This document shows, piece after piece, positions 8,430 through 17,823 of a DNA stretch of 61,699 nucleotides. The DNA is from Chloroflexota bacterium (GTDB taxonomy: Bacteria; Chloroflexota; Anaerolineae; Aggregatilineales; Phototrophicaceae). A program made the position numbers and the translations under genes. The notes beneath the pieces are model-generated. The model was not told where the DNA came from, did not search any database, and was given only the letters and a program-made list of their open reading frames with translations. Position 1 is the first letter of the stretch. The number at the start of each line of letters is the position of its first letter. The stretch is from contig WTGF01000116.1 of the NCBI GenBank assembly GCA_011525385.1, forward strand, positions 1 through 61,699, written 5' to 3'.

Positions 8430-9461
8430 CTAAAGCAACAATTCCGCCATAAAGCGAATCGTATCGACGCTGAAGGCCGTGATGTTAAGCGTATCAACCG
8501 GGCAATCCTGCCAGAGCTGAATCCGGTCGCGGATCCGCTCCTTCGACCCAACCAGCGCCACCGCGTCCACCAGCGCGTCGGGGACCGCCATCATCGCCTC
8601 GCCCTTGCGCCCGCTCAGGTAAAATTCCTGTATCCTGTCCGCCGCCTCGGGGAAGCCATAGCGGCAAGCCAAATCATAATAGAAATTCTTGCCTTTGGCG
8701 CCCATGCCGCCGATATACAGCGCCAATACCGGCTTGATCTGGTTGTAGGCCGCTTCCAGATCCTCTTCGATCACGACTGTGACCGAGGCAGCGATATCGA
8801 AATCGGCCGGGCTTTTGCCCGGTCCCGCTTTGGCAAAGCCCGCCTCCAGGGCGTCGCGGTAGCAAGCGTCGTAGGCGGCCGGCGCGAAGAAAATCGGCAG
8901 CCAGCCATCGGCGATTTCCGCGGTCAGCGCGACATTCTTGGGACCGATCGACGCCAGATAAATTGGCATATCGGCGCGGCCATGAACGATGCTCTTGAGC
9001 GGTTTGCCTAACCCAGTCGCGTCATCGCCTTGGTAGGGAATCTGATAGTGCTCGCCCTCGTGCGCCAGGGGCGCCTCGCGAGCCAAAATTTGCCGCACGA
9101 TAGCCACGTATTCGCGCGTCTTCGCCAAGGGCTTGCCATAAGGGCGCCCATGCCAGCCTTCCACCACCTGGGGACCCGAGAGTCCCAGCCCCAGCAGCGC
9201 CCGTCCGCCGGACAATTGATCAAGCGTGATGGCGGTCATGGCGGTCATGGCCGGGCTGCGCGCCGGCATCTGCATGATGGCCGTGCCCAGCTTGATCTGC
9301 TCCGTCAGCGCGCCGATCCAGGCCAGGGGACTGACGCAATCCGATCCGTAAGCTTCCGAGGTCCAGACGGCGTGATAGCCCAGCCGGTCCGCTTCCAGAA
9401 TCAGATCCATTGGCAAGTCTATGCGCGCGCCGGAATAGCCGACCATCAGTCCTAGTCGCAT
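8430..9461 (-). CDS. LLM class (F420-dependent-type) oxidoreductase
   Basis: Bacterial luciferase-like monooxygenase family TIM-barrel protein of about 343 residues. The N-terminus [19 protein letters not shown], the [11 protein letters not shown] segment, the [20 protein letters not shown] stretch and the [23 protein letters not shown] region are typical of F420-dependent LLM enzymes annotated in actinobacteria and Chloroflexota. The substrate is unknown. The ATG at 9461 is chosen over an upstream in-frame start (9533) because GGAGGG lies 9 nt before it. It heads the minus-strand run that continues into dus and the ABC-2 pair. It could use FMN instead of F420; the sequence does not decide. 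Confidence 0.85.
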   Translation of the reverse strand: MRLGLMVGYSGARIDLPMDLILEADRLGYHAVWTSEAYGSDCVSPLAWIGALTEQIKLGTAIMQMPARSPAMTAMTAITLDQLSGGRALLGLGLSGPQVVEGWHGRPYGKPLAKTREYVAIVRQILAREAPLAHEGEHYQIPYQGDDATGLGKPLKSIVHGRADMPIYLASIGPKNVALTAEIADGWLPIFFAPAAYDACYRDALEAGFAKAGPGKSPADFDIAASVTVVIEEDLEAAYNQIKPVLALYIGGMGAKGKNFYYDLACRYGFPEAADRIQEFYLSGRKGEAMMAVPDALVDAVALVGSKERIRDRIQLWQDCPVDTLNITAFSVDTIRFMAELLL

Positions 9462-9667
9462 GGTGCGTGTCCCTCCTGTCGGGTAGGGCGCAGTGTCGCA
9501 TAAACAGACTTTGTAATCAAGCATTGAGGGCATATGATGTTCGCTTTGTATAGTGCGGAGCAGCCGATGGGCCCAATATGCCAGTTGCGCGCTTGTTGCA
9601 TTATCGCTGCGCTGCCGCTAATATCTGCCTAGCCTTTTTGCCAACGACAATTTCAAGAGAAAACAGG

Positions 9668-10477
9668 ATGAATGGACAGCAACTGATACAAGCACTGCGA
9701 GCGGGGGATCGTGTTTACGGCACGGCGATTTATTCACCCTCGCCGATCTGGCCGCGCGTGGTCACGAACCTCGATCTAGACATGGTCTTCATCGATACCG
9801 AGCATACCCCACAGGACCGGGAGACGGTCTCCTGGCTCTGCCAAGCCTTTAGCGCGCTCGATCTCGCGCCGGTGGTGCGCATCCCCGAACCCGACCCCTA
9901 TCTGGCGCAGATGGTGCTCGATGGCGGCGCGCATGGCATCATCGCGCCCTACGTCGAATCCCCGGAACAAGCGAAGGTCCTGGGCGGCGCCGTGAAAATG
10001 GGCCCGCTCAAAGGCGAGCGGCTGCGCGCCGCGCTGGACGGCGACATCGAATTGGAGCCGGAATTGAGGGACTACCTGGCGCAGCGCAACGCCAACAAAG
10101 CCCTCTTTGTCAACATCGAAAGCGTTCCGGCTTTGGAGCGGCTCGACGAGATCCTCAGCGTGCCCTATGTCGATTGCGCCCTGGTCGGCCCGCATGATCT
10201 CTCCTGCAGCCTGGGTTTGCCGGAGCAATATGATCATCCGGTTTTCGACGATGCTATCCGCAAGATCATCACGACGGCGCGCGCGCATAATGTCGGCATC
10301 GGTATCCATCACAATTTCGCGCATCACGAGATCGAATGGATCAAAGCCGGCGCCAACCTCGTCATGCACAGCTCGGACATCTCCTCTTTCAATCGCGCGC
10401 TGACCGCCGAGTTCAAAGCCATCCGCGAAGCGACGGACGATGTCGGACAAATCATCGACGAGAACGTGCACTTCTAG
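9668..10477 (+). CDS. HpcH/HpaI family aldolase
   Basis: Class II pyruvate (or glyoxylate) aldolase of about 269 residues, probably splitting 2-keto-3-deoxy sugar acids to pyruvate and an aldehyde. It shows VFIDTEHTPQD (equivalent to the family's DxEHxP), VVRIPEPDP, the metal-ligand region FVNIESVPALERLDEIL with its Glu, and LVGPHDLSCSLG near 185 (the usual GxxDLxxSxG). The start at 9668 is placed by alignment to family N-termini; earlier in-frame codons lack a ribosome binding site. First of a three-gene plus-strand set with a hydroxyacid dehydrogenase (41 bp downstream) and a cupin, which suggests a small sugar-acid or hydroxyacid pathway. Confidence 0.88.
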   Translation: MNGQQLIQALRAGDRVYGTAIYSPSPIWPRVVTNLDLDMVFIDTEHTPQDRETVSWLCQAFSALDLAPVVRIPEPDPYLAQMVLDGGAHGIIAPYVESPEQAKVLGGAVKMGPLKGERLRAALDGDIELEPELRDYLAQRNANKALFVNIESVPALERLDEILSVPYVDCALVGPHDLSCSLGLPEQYDHPVFDDAIRKIITTARAHNVGIGIHHNFAHHEIEWIKAGANLVMHSSDISSFNRALTAEFKAIREATDDVGQIIDENVHF

Positions 10478-10518
10478 CTTCGCGAAACCGATAAATGAAC
10501 AAAATGAAAGCGTAGCGG

Positions 10519-11523
10519 ATGTACCGAATTTGGTTTGAACGTGATGTGCCCCGGGCATACCAAAGCATGTTCGACGATGTCGCGGCGGGCATCTGCCCGG
10601 GCGACCAAGTGGACCGGGATCCTTATCATCAGTTGGAGCTCGCTCACGGCGTGATGGCGGGCGGAAGAATCTATGACAGCGCAGCCATGGACCGCGCGCC
10701 GCATCTGTTGGTTATCTCGCGCACGGGCATCGGTTACGACGCGGTGGATGTCGCTGCCGCGACCAAACGAGGCATTGCGGTTGTGAATGCGCCGGACGCG
10801 CCTACCATCCCTACTGCCGAGACCGCCATCGCGCTGATGATGAATGTGGCGCGCAGCGTCAAACGGATCGAGAATGATATGGGGCGCGCCCTTGACCAAG
10901 GCGAGAAACTGAACGCCTGGGACGTCTATGTCGGCATCGAGCTAGCCCGCAAGCAGCTTGGCTTGCTCGGCTTGGGGCGGATCGGCGGGCGCGTCGCCCG
11001 CGTCGGTGCCGCCTTGGGCATGACGGTCGTCGCCTACGATCCCCATATCAGCGCCGAGCGCTTCGAGCAACTGAATGTCGCCCGCGCCGATTCGCTGGAA
11101 GCTCTGCTGGGCAGTTCCGATGTCCTGTCGCTGCACTTGCCGCTGAATGAGCGAACGAAGCAGATCATGAACGCCCAGCGTTTCGCGCAAATGAAGCCGG
11201 GCGCGATCTTCGTCAACGTATCGCGCGGGAAACTGGTGGATGAAGAGGCGCTGGCCGCCGCCCTCGACAGCGGTCAGCTTTTTGGCGCCGGCCTGGATGT
11301 CACCATAGTTGAACCGCCGCTGGCGGATAATCCCCTGCTCAATCGCGACAATGTTGTCATCCTTCCCCATATCGGCGGCGCGTCGGTGCTGGGCAGGCGA
11401 CGCCTGTTCGAGCACGCCATGGAACAGATCTTGCAGGTCTTGCGCGGCGAGCGCCCGCCCAATCTGATCAATCCTGAAGTCTGGGATACGGTGCGGGCGC
11501 GCTGGGAAGCGCTGCGAGGGTGA
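10519..11523 (+). CDS. D-2-hydroxyacid dehydrogenase (NAD-dependent)
   Basis: Reduces 2-keto acids or oxidises D-2-hydroxyacids; phosphoglycerate dehydrogenase/glyoxylate reductase superfamily, 334 residues. The Rossmann motif GLGRIGG is at 151-157, with the catalytic triad Arg236 (NVSRGKLVDE), Glu265 (VEPPL) and His284 (LPHIGGAS). No C-terminal ACT domain is present, so it is not a full-length serine-pathway SerA. Between the aldolase and a cupin gene (6 bp downstream) it may reduce the keto acid or aldehyde acid produced by the aldolase; this is inference. Confidence 0.9.
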   Translation: MYRIWFERDVPRAYQSMFDDVAAGICPGDQVDRDPYHQLELAHGVMAGGRIYDSAAMDRAPHLLVISRTGIGYDAVDVAAATKRGIAVVNAPDAPTIPTAETAIALMMNVARSVKRIENDMGRALDQGEKLNAWDVYVGIELARKQLGLLGLGRIGGRVARVGAALGMTVVAYDPHISAERFEQLNVARADSLEALLGSSDVLSLHLPLNERTKQIMNAQRFAQMKPGAIFVNVSRGKLVDEEALAAALDSGQLFGAGLDVTIVEPPLADNPLLNRDNVVILPHIGGASVLGRRRLFEHAMEQILQVLRGERPPNLINPEVWDTVRARWEALRG

Positions 11524-11529
11524 GTAGCG

Positions 11530-11919
11530 ATGCGGCCTTTCGAAAGTAGTGTTGTCTCGGATGACTACGATGCGCTGGCGCCCGATGGCTCGCAGATACG
11601 GCTTCTGCATGATTTGGAGGGCGCGAGCGTCGTGCATTGCGCCTTGCCCGTCGGCGCCGTCTCAATTCCCGTGAAGCACCGCACTGTTGAGGAAATCTGG
11701 TATTTCCTGGCAGGTCAGGGACAGGTCTGGCGGGCGCAGGGCGACCGCGAGCAAGTGCTGGACGCGCGCGCTGGCGTCAGCCTGACAATCCCGTTGGGCA
11801 CGCATTTTCAGTTCCGCAATACCGGCGACGTCCCGCTGGAATTTGTCATCGCGACGACGCCGCCCTGGCCCGGCGAGGATGAGGCGGTCCTGCTGAAGGC
11901 CGGACGCTGGCCGGTGTGA
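11530..11919 (+). CDS. Cupin domain protein
   Basis: Small single-domain beta-barrel of 129 residues. The first cupin motif is recognisable as KHRTVEEIWYFLAGQG, with one His and a Glu rather than the full HxH. The second is IPLGTHFQFRNTGD. Such proteins may be sugar isomerases, dioxygenases or non-catalytic binders, and the reaction is unknown. Its start lies 6 bp after the hydroxyacid dehydrogenase stop, so it is almost certainly co-transcribed with the aldolase and dehydrogenase. Confidence 0.8.
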   Translation: MRPFESSVVSDDYDALAPDGSQIRLLHDLEGASVVHCALPVGAVSIPVKHRTVEEIWYFLAGQGQVWRAQGDREQVLDARAGVSLTIPLGTHFQFRNTGDVPLEFVIATTPPWPGEDEAVLLKAGRWPV

Positions 11920-11938
11920 GCGCCCAACGAACAGGAAA

Positions 11939-11957
11939 CGCCGGGCTTGACCCGGCG
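11939..11957. terminator. Hairpin between convergent genes
   Basis: CGCCGGG, loop CTTGA, then CCCGGCG: a strong 7-bp GC stem between the cupin gene and the convergent repeat-protein gene, with a short T run (TTTT) about 10 nt later on the plus strand. Plausible bidirectional terminator, though the T tract is not adjacent. Confidence 0.4.
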
Positions 11958-11992
11958 CTCCCAATGCTTTTAGAACTGTGACGCGGCTGGAT

Positions 11993-12751
11993 TTAGCCGT
12001 CGGCGGCAGCGGCCGTTGACTTGTCCGGCGCGTTATCGAATCCCCACAAGCCGAAGAGGCCGCGCGGCTTCGGGAACCTGCGCCAGCGGCGCCATTTTTC
12101 CGCGAAGTCGCTGTTGAAAGCGTCGCTGATATCCCCCTCCAGGCTGTCAACACGCTGGGTGGTCGCGTGATTTACCGCATCCGTGATTGTCGCTGTGATA
12201 TCCGCGCCGACGCTCGCCACATCACCATCGTTCGCCTCGATTAATTCAGCGATGGTCGAGCCCTCCGCCAGCGCCGAGCGCAAACCAGCCGTGTCCAAGC
12301 CAGTCGCATCCATGACCGTATCGCCGACGCCGGCATAGGCAAAGATACGCGGCAGTCGATGCCAGCGCCGTCCCCAGAAACCACGCCGCGAGTGGCCCGC
12401 ATTCAGTTCCTCATTGACGCGCGCTCCGAGGCCTTCCAGGAAAGACGCGGCGCGCGCCTTGATGTCATCCGTCGCTTGCGCCTTTATGTCCGCGATCACG
12501 GTCGCGACATCGCCTTCATTGGCTTGGATCAAGTCGGCAATGATGCTGCCATCCATCAGCGCTGCCCGCAAAGCCTCGGCATCCAAACCGGTCGCTTCCA
12601 GCAAGATCGGGTCATTGAGCGAGAAAGCGAATGCGCCGTGCCGGATTGATACGCGGCTGAAACGCCTTGGGCCGGAGTCGTCTTGAGCGCTGACGCCCGC
12701 CGTTAAAAGCGCCAGCAGCGCCAGGACCAGGGTGAATCGTTTGACTGTCAT
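11993..12751 (-). CDS. Exported protein with two copies of a GLD/GDV helical repeat
   Basis: No named function recognised. The 252-residue protein has a signal peptide (about 1-22, ending SAQ). It contains two related units of about 55 residues: one starts EATGLDAEALRAALMDGS and the other DATGLDTAGLRSALAEGS. Each continues with IAxLIxANxGDVAxVxADI and a helical tail. Between the units is an Arg/Trp-rich basic segment (RRGFWGRRWHRL), echoed near the C-terminus by KWRRWRRFPKPRG. It has a strong ribosome binding site AGGAGG 10 nt upstream of ATG 12751. It stands alone, convergent with the cupin operon. It is probably a small secreted or cell-wall protein; the alternating acidic helices and basic stretches could bind an anionic polymer (speculative). 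Confidence 0.75.
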   Translation of the reverse strand: MTVKRFTLVLALLALLTAGVSAQDDSGPRRFSRVSIRHGAFAFSLNDPILLEATGLDAEALRAALMDGSIIADLIQANEGDVATVIADIKAQATDDIKARAASFLEGLGARVNEELNAGHSRRGFWGRRWHRLPRIFAYAGVGDTVMDATGLDTAGLRSALAEGSTIAELIEANDGDVASVGADITATITDAVNHATTQRVDSLEGDISDAFNSDFAEKWRRWRRFPKPRGLFGLWGFDNAPDKSTAAAADG

Positions 12752-13043
12752 TTTGGATTTTCCTCCTGATTAAATGACCGTTGGACAAGTGATTCACCAG
12801 CAGTCTAAGCGAAGGCGCCGCGAAAAGTTTCACGCGCCTGCAAACTGTCTGTTAAAAGACTGTAAATTGGGCTGATTAGCTAGGCAGAGGGCTGTTGGCT
12901 TCAAAACTAGACATGGCTGAGCGCTGGTGGCGGTGGCTCGTTACGAGCAGGTACTTGAACGGTATCATTAATGTCAGAGCGCGCAAAGCGCAGGATTGAC
13001 CAACCGTCAACTTGGCACGATTCAATATGTTGCGCAGACTTGC

Positions 13044-13235
13044 TCAATCGCGCAAAGCCATTTTTATCGTCTTCCAAAGCGACGCGCCAGATTCGCCTTC
13101 CGTTAATTCTCCATAAGAAGGTTCCGGTCGAGGACTGTGTGATTCGGGTGGACGGCCTGTGTTATCTGGGGCAAGCTCCTTAGACTCTGGGCTTTGTACC
13201 GGAATGTCGTTCTGCTGTGGATCTTTGTCGTTCAT
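13044..13235 (-). CDS. Small hydrophilic protein, 63 residues
   Basis: Unrecognised. The ORF has a good ribosome binding site (GGAGG, 5 nt before ATG 13235) and starts 33 bp after the M20 peptidase stop on the same strand, so it may be the last gene of that transcript. Residues 1-47 are Pro/Glu/Ser-rich and probably disordered; the C-terminal SGASLWKTIKMALRD could form an amphipathic helix. No signal peptide. The 292 bp between it and the start of the exported repeat protein gene (12752-13043) show no further gene. Confidence 0.45.
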   Translation of the reverse strand: MNDKDPQQNDIPVQSPESKELAPDNTGRPPESHSPRPEPSYGELTEGESGASLWKTIKMALRD

Positions 13236-13268
13236 AGTTGCCTCCGAGGAACACCGTGGTGGATGAAG

Positions 13269-14654
13269 CTACCCCCGACCCTCCCCAACCACATCAATGA
13301 ACTTGATCGTCGCCTGAATCCCATTGGCGAAATTACCCAAGTAGATATTCTCGTTGGGACCGTGCGCGCGGCCGCTCTTCAGCCCATAGCTCATGATCAC
13401 CACCTCTTTCGCGACTTTCATGCACTCAAAGGCGATCGGCACGCTGCCGCCGGAGCGCTCGAAGACCGGCTCGGCGCCCCAGGCATGCCGGTATGCCTCG
13501 GCGGCGGACCGCATCGCCAGTCCATCGACATCCAACAGCACCGCTTCGGCGCCCATCCCGCCGAACTGAAAGTCGACATTGACCGTCTCCGGCGCGATGC
13601 TTTTGATGTGGTCCACCACACAGCGCAGAACGCGCGCCGGATGCTGCCGCGGCACCAGCCGACAGGTGATCTTGGCGAAGGCCCGCGCCGGCAGCACGGT
13701 CTTCATGCCGGGACCGGTATAACCGCCATGGATGCCATTGATCTCGAGCGTCGGACGCGCGCCCAGCCTTTCCGGCAGGATGTATTCCGCCTCGCCCCAG
13801 ACTGCCGGCGCGCTGACGACGTCATCCCATTCGGCTTGTAAGAATGGCGCCGCTTTTTCCAGCAAAGCGCGATCTCTGGCGCTGACATCATCGACATCGT
13901 CGTAGAAGCCGGGTATCGTCACCGTACCGTTTTCATCGTGCAATTGCGCCAGGATCTCGCTTAGGGCTTGAATGGGATTGTGTACGGAGCCGCCCCAGTG
14001 CCCGCTGTGCAGGTCGCTGACCGGCGCAGCCACATGCACTTCCAGCGCAGTGACGCCGCGCAAGCCATAGGTCAGGCTGGGTTGTTCCGGCGCCAGGATC
14101 GCGCCGTCGGAGATCACGGCGATATCGGCCGCCAGCCGCTCGGGATGCCGGGCGACGAAAGCGTTAATATTCTCCGAGCCGGATTCTTCCTCCCCTTCCA
14201 GAACGACTTTGATGTTGACCTTGGGTTTCTCGTCTTGAGACAGCCAGGACTCCACCGCCTTGAGATTGGACATCACGTGCAGTTTGCTGTCGACGGCGCC
14301 CCGGCAGTAGAGTCTCCCGTCCTTGATCGTCGGCTCGAAGGGCTGAGTATCCCAGCCATCAGCGACTTCCGCCGGCTGCACATCATAATGGCAATAGATC
14401 AAGATGGTCGGGGCATCTGCTCCAGCGCCGTCCCATTCGCCCAAAACCAGCGGACAGCGACCCTCCGGCATCAGGATGACCTCGGCGCGCTTCATGCCGA
14501 TCTTCAGCATCATCGCCTTCAGCCATTCCGCAGCGCGGGCGACGTCACCGGCGTGTTGGGGTTGTGTGCTGATGGTGCGGATGCGCAGCAGTTCCTGGTA
14601 TTCGTCCAGGAAACGATCTTGATTGTCTTTTGCGTATTGGTAGGGATTGCCCAT
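13269..14654 (-). CDS. M20 family metallopeptidase (dipeptidase-like)
   Basis: Zinc-dependent cytoplasmic peptidase/amidohydrolase of the M20 (CPG2/ArgE/PepV-CNDP) family, about 461 residues. Metal ligands and catalytic residues are visible: His and Asp in IYCHYDVQP, Asp in RGAVDSK, the Glu pair in EGEEESGSEN, and a late His in GRAHGPNEN. The lid/dimerisation domain includes DLHSGHWGGSVHNP. Length and motif order match bacterial dipeptidases. The ATG at 14654 is preferred by comparison with family N-termini; two more in-frame starts lie 18 and 42 nt upstream. It likely hydrolyses dipeptides or N-acyl amino acids. Confidence 0.9.
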   Translation of the reverse strand: MGNPYQYAKDNQDRFLDEYQELLRIRTISTQPQHAGDVARAAEWLKAMMLKIGMKRAEVILMPEGRCPLVLGEWDGAGADAPTILIYCHYDVQPAEVADGWDTQPFEPTIKDGRLYCRGAVDSKLHVMSNLKAVESWLSQDEKPKVNIKVVLEGEEESGSENINAFVARHPERLAADIAVISDGAILAPEQPSLTYGLRGVTALEVHVAAPVSDLHSGHWGGSVHNPIQALSEILAQLHDENGTVTIPGFYDDVDDVSARDRALLEKAAPFLQAEWDDVVSAPAVWGEAEYILPERLGARPTLEINGIHGGYTGPGMKTVLPARAFAKITCRLVPRQHPARVLRCVVDHIKSIAPETVNVDFQFGGMGAEAVLLDVDGLAMRSAAEAYRHAWGAEPVFERSGGSVPIAFECMKVAKEVVIMSYGLKSGRAHGPNENIYLGNFANGIQATIKFIDVVGEGRG

Positions 14655-14898
14655 ATCTTTACCTGCCTTCATGTCCTTATCCAGTATCAGAAGCATGATA
14701 CACCAAGCGCGCGCCAGCGTATGTGATAAATCAGAACGATCCCAGAAAAACTGCTCACCGTCAGAAAAAAGACAAAGCGAACCGAAGCTGGATTGAAGCC
14801 ACTCTCACGCCGAGAAAAAGACCGCACTGGTATTATCCCTGTTCTTGTCCGATAATGAGTCCTTGCCCCCAATACAGATTCGAGAAACCCAAACCCTT

Positions 14899-16092
14899 AT
14901 GCAATTTCACAATCTGAACGTGAGTAAATCCCTGCTTCGCATAATCAAACAAGCCGGGTACACCGAAGCGACGCCGATACAATCCCAGACCATACCGCAT
15001 ATCTTGGATGGACGGGATATTGTGGGATGCGCCCAAACCGGCACCGGGAAGACCGCTGCCTTTGTCTTGCCGATTATTCAAACGCTGGACGCCAATCCCG
15101 CCAAAGGATTCATTCGCGTACTTGTACTGGCGCCTACTCGTGAACTGGCAGCGCAGATTGGTGAAGAATTTGACAGATTCAGCCAGCGCAGCCGGCTCAA
15201 ACATGCCGTGATCTTTGGCGGCGTCGGTCAACAGCCGCAGGTGGATGCCATTCGGCGCGGCGTCGATATTCTGGTGGCGACGCCGGGGCGTTTGCTTGAT
15301 TTGATGAACCAGAAAATAATTCGCCTGAACCGCGTCGAAGTCTTTGTCCTTGATGAAGCCGACCGCATGTTGGATATGGGCTTCATCCACGATGTCAAGC
15401 GAATCATCCGCACCCTGCCGCAAAAGCGCCAGACCCTGCTTTTTTCCGCTACCATGCCGCAAGAGATTCAAGATTTGAGCAGGAATATCCTGAGCAAGCC
15501 GGTAAAGGTCGAGGTGGATCCGCAAGCAACTACCGTCGACAAGATCGCGCAATCGATATTTTTTGTCGAAGGAAGCGAAAAACGGAAGCTGCTCAAGCAT
15601 ATTCTGGAGGACTCCGCTTCGGAACGTGTTCTGGTCTTCACCCGAACTAAGCATCGCGCCAATAACCTCGCCAAACAATTGAGCCGGGCGCGCATCCCGG
15701 CCGAGGCGATTCACGGTAACAAATCGCAAACAGCGCGGACGCGCGCCCTGGCCAACTTCAAATCCGGGCGGACGTCAATCCTGGTGGCGACCGATATCGC
15801 GGCCCGCGGACTCGATATTGATGCCGTAACCCATGTCATCAACTTTGATTTGCCCAATATCCCCGAAAGTTATGTGCATCGCATTGGGCGTACCGCGCGC
15901 GCGGGCGCATCCGGCATCGCTTATTCCTTCTGCGATATCGACGAACGCGCCTACCTCAAGGACATTGAAAAGCTCATCCGTCAGCGCATTGCGGTCATTC
16001 CGGATCATCCTTATAAATCGGAATTCAAAGCGCCGCCAGCCATTAATCCTCCCGGCAAAACACGCAGAGGGCGACACCGGCGGAGAAGGTAA
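14899..16092 (+). CDS. DEAD-box ATP-dependent RNA helicase (RhlE-like)
   Basis: RNA helicase of about 397 residues that unwinds RNA duplexes. All core motifs are present: Q motif (TPIQSQ), motif I AQTGTGKT at 45-52, PTRELA near 80, DEAD at 152-155, SAT at 183-185, and C-terminal ARGLDI and HRIGRTAR. It ends in a short basic tail ([11 protein letters not shown]), as in RhlE proteins, which helps non-specific RNA binding. The ATG at 14899 is preferred over a TTG at 14845 because family members start like MQFHNLNVS. The stop overlaps the start of the next gene (TAATG). Confidence 0.93.
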   Translation: MQFHNLNVSKSLLRIIKQAGYTEATPIQSQTIPHILDGRDIVGCAQTGTGKTAAFVLPIIQTLDANPAKGFIRVLVLAPTRELAAQIGEEFDRFSQRSRLKHAVIFGGVGQQPQVDAIRRGVDILVATPGRLLDLMNQKIIRLNRVEVFVLDEADRMLDMGFIHDVKRIIRTLPQKRQTLLFSATMPQEIQDLSRNILSKPVKVEVDPQATTVDKIAQSIFFVEGSEKRKLLKHILEDSASERVLVFTRTKHRANNLAKQLSRARIPAEAIHGNKSQTARTRALANFKSGRTSILVATDIAARGLDIDAVTHVINFDLPNIPESYVHRIGRTARAGASGIAYSFCDIDERAYLKDIEKLIRQRIAVIPDHPYKSEFKAPPAINPPGKTRRGRHRRRR

Positions 16093-17465
16093 TGCCCAAG
16101 ATCCAATATCCAAAAGTAGTCGTCATCGGCTCGGGCAGTCTCTTCTTCGGGCGTCAAGCCATTTGGCAGATGGTGCATTCTCCGCACTTGAACCGCGGTA
16201 CGCTGTCGCTCGTTGACAATGATCCCCAGCGCATGGAGAAAATGGGAGCGCTGGCTGAACAAGTCGTTGCCGAAGCCGGCGTCGATTTACGCATTGAAAT
16301 CGCCAGCGACTGGAGGGACGTCCTGCCCAATGCCGACTTTGTGGTGCTGAGCTTCGCCGAGGATACCGTTCGCTATCGCGGACTGGATTGTCAGATCAGT
16401 GAAAAATACGGCATTCGCATGTGCAGCGGCGATACTATCGGTCCTGGCGGCATCTTCCGCGCTATGCGCGAGTTGCCCTTGATCATGGATTGCGCTGCCG
16501 ATATCGAGCGGCTTTGCCCGGATGCCTGGGCCATCAACTATATCAATCCCAGCGCCGTCAACGGCATGGCGATGGCGCGCTATGCGCCGCGGGTCAAGAG
16601 CCTGGCCCTATGCGATTCCCTGCACATGCCCCATGTCAAGATTCGCTATGCCAAGTACGCTGGCATCATTGACGATGAGGTTGATTGGAATGCCGATTTG
16701 GACAGCGCCTTCGACCTGCGCATCGCCGGCGTTAATCACTTCACCTGGATGCTGCGGGCGGAATTTCACGGTCGCGATGTCACAGCGCAAATCTGCGAGA
16801 CCCTGCGCCGCGGCGTTGTGACCAAGACAATGGATGGCGACCGGAGCGCAAAGGCAATCCATAACGATGCCATCGGCTATCAGCTCTTTGAAATCTTTGG
16901 CGTCATCCCAGTCTGCGTATCGCATACCAAGGAATACCTGCGTTTCTATCAAGGTCATGGCATCTTGCGCGACCCCATTCCACCCCTGTCGATATGGGAA
17001 ACGGACATGCGTTATGCCCGCCATGACGCCATGTGGCGGCAAGTCGACGATTTCATCAGCGGGGCGCTGCCCATCAGCCAATACATGGCTACCTTTGGTC
17101 CCGACCACGCCACCGACATCATCGAGAATATGGTCGGGAACCTTGGCAAACGCTTTTATATCAATACCTACAATCGGGGCGCCGTGAGCAATATGGCGGC
17201 AGACGCCTTTCTTGAATTGCTTTGCGACTTGGACATGGACGGACCCCTGCCGCGCCCCGTCGGCGAAATGCCGCGCGGCCTTCGCGGCCTGCAGGAAGGG
17301 ATTCTCGATACCCACGAACTGACAGCCGAAGCCGTCGTCAAAGGAGATTATGCCCTGCTGCGCCGCGCCATGATGACCGATCCGCTCACCAACTCGGTCG
17401 CAGACGCCGATGCCATCCTGCGCGAGTTGCTGGCCGCCGAACGTGAAGCCCTGCCAGATCACTAG
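16092..17465 (+). CDS. Glycoside hydrolase family 4 protein (alpha-galactosidase/alpha-glucosidase type)
   Basis: NAD- and Mn-dependent glycosidase of 457 residues that hydrolyses by oxidation-elimination. The Rossmann start VVVIGSGSLFFG lies at 9-20. The family's metal-binding Cys174 (LALCDSLH) and His216 (GVNHF) are visible, with INPS at 151-154. The long Asp/Arg-rich C-terminal region is typical of LplD/MelA-like members. GH4 substrates range from galactosides to glucuronides and 6-phospho-sugars; none can be assigned here. It begins inside the helicase stop codon, so it is co-transcribed despite the unrelated function. Confidence 0.88.
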   Translation: MPKIQYPKVVVIGSGSLFFGRQAIWQMVHSPHLNRGTLSLVDNDPQRMEKMGALAEQVVAEAGVDLRIEIASDWRDVLPNADFVVLSFAEDTVRYRGLDCQISEKYGIRMCSGDTIGPGGIFRAMRELPLIMDCAADIERLCPDAWAINYINPSAVNGMAMARYAPRVKSLALCDSLHMPHVKIRYAKYAGIIDDEVDWNADLDSAFDLRIAGVNHFTWMLRAEFHGRDVTAQICETLRRGVVTKTMDGDRSAKAIHNDAIGYQLFEIFGVIPVCVSHTKEYLRFYQGHGILRDPIPPLSIWETDMRYARHDAMWRQVDDFISGALPISQYMATFGPDHATDIIENMVGNLGKRFYINTYNRGAVSNMAADAFLELLCDLDMDGPLPRPVGEMPRGLRGLQEGILDTHELTAEAVVKGDYALLRRAMMTDPLTNSVADADAILRELLAAEREALPDH

Positions 17466-17561
17466 TTTTCGCAAGCCGCGTTTTGATCGGCATCTGCGCC
17501 TTATAAGCGAAGGCTTGCGCGCCAAGGATGCCTATCCCCGAAGAGAGCCGTTTAGCCCGAC

Positions 17562-17705
17562 TTATTTTTCTTGTTGCCGCCTTTTCTTTCGGACGAAGAT
17601 ATCGCGATCTTTGTCCGACCAGATCGCATAGGCGACATAGCCAACTACCCAAATCGCTATCAGAGCTTCCACAAACAGGACTGCAACGACAAATTCGTTT
17701 TTCAT
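17562..17705 (-). CDS. Single-TM small protein, 47 residues (copy 2)
   Basis: Unrecognised small membrane protein: N-terminal helix (about 5-28) followed by the cytoplasmic-looking tail YAIWSDKDRDIFVRKKRRQQEK. It is a paralogue of the 47-residue protein at 17824-17967; their last 25 residues differ only once. The ATG overlaps the stop of a residual fragment of an upstream gene (ATGA), mirroring the arrangement of copy 1. The two copies lie 262 bp apart. The tail's Asp/Lys/Arg pattern resembles short electron-transport or secretion accessory subunits, but no function can be given. Confidence 0.55.
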   Translation of the reverse strand: MKNEFVVAVLFVEALIAIWVVGYVAYAIWSDKDRDIFVRKKRRQQEK

Positions 17706-17788
17706 TGAGGCTCTCTTTCGTTTGCTGTTCGATATCGCGCATAACTCATATAGAGTTGGAGAGCGACGGTGAATGTCGTTACAAAAAA
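17702..17788 (-). pseudogene. 3' fragment of the duplicated multi-TM gene
   Basis: The reading frame ending at 17702 encodes about 28 residues (FFVTTFTVALQLYMSYARYR and on) that match the C-terminus of the intact membrane protein at 17964-18401 (FFVAVCIISLALQLFMSFAN). It has no start of its own. It is the truncated upstream partner left by the 262-bp tandem duplication and still overlaps the downstream small gene by ATGA. Confidence 0.55.
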
Positions 17789-17823
17789 GGGAGCGTCGGC
17801 CGCAAGCAAGCATTCAATCCGGC

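Noticed and set aside
12971..13183. 70-codon plus-strand ORF in the gap before the M20 peptidase gene
   Set aside because: It overlaps the better supported 63-residue minus-strand ORF and lacks a ribosome binding site.
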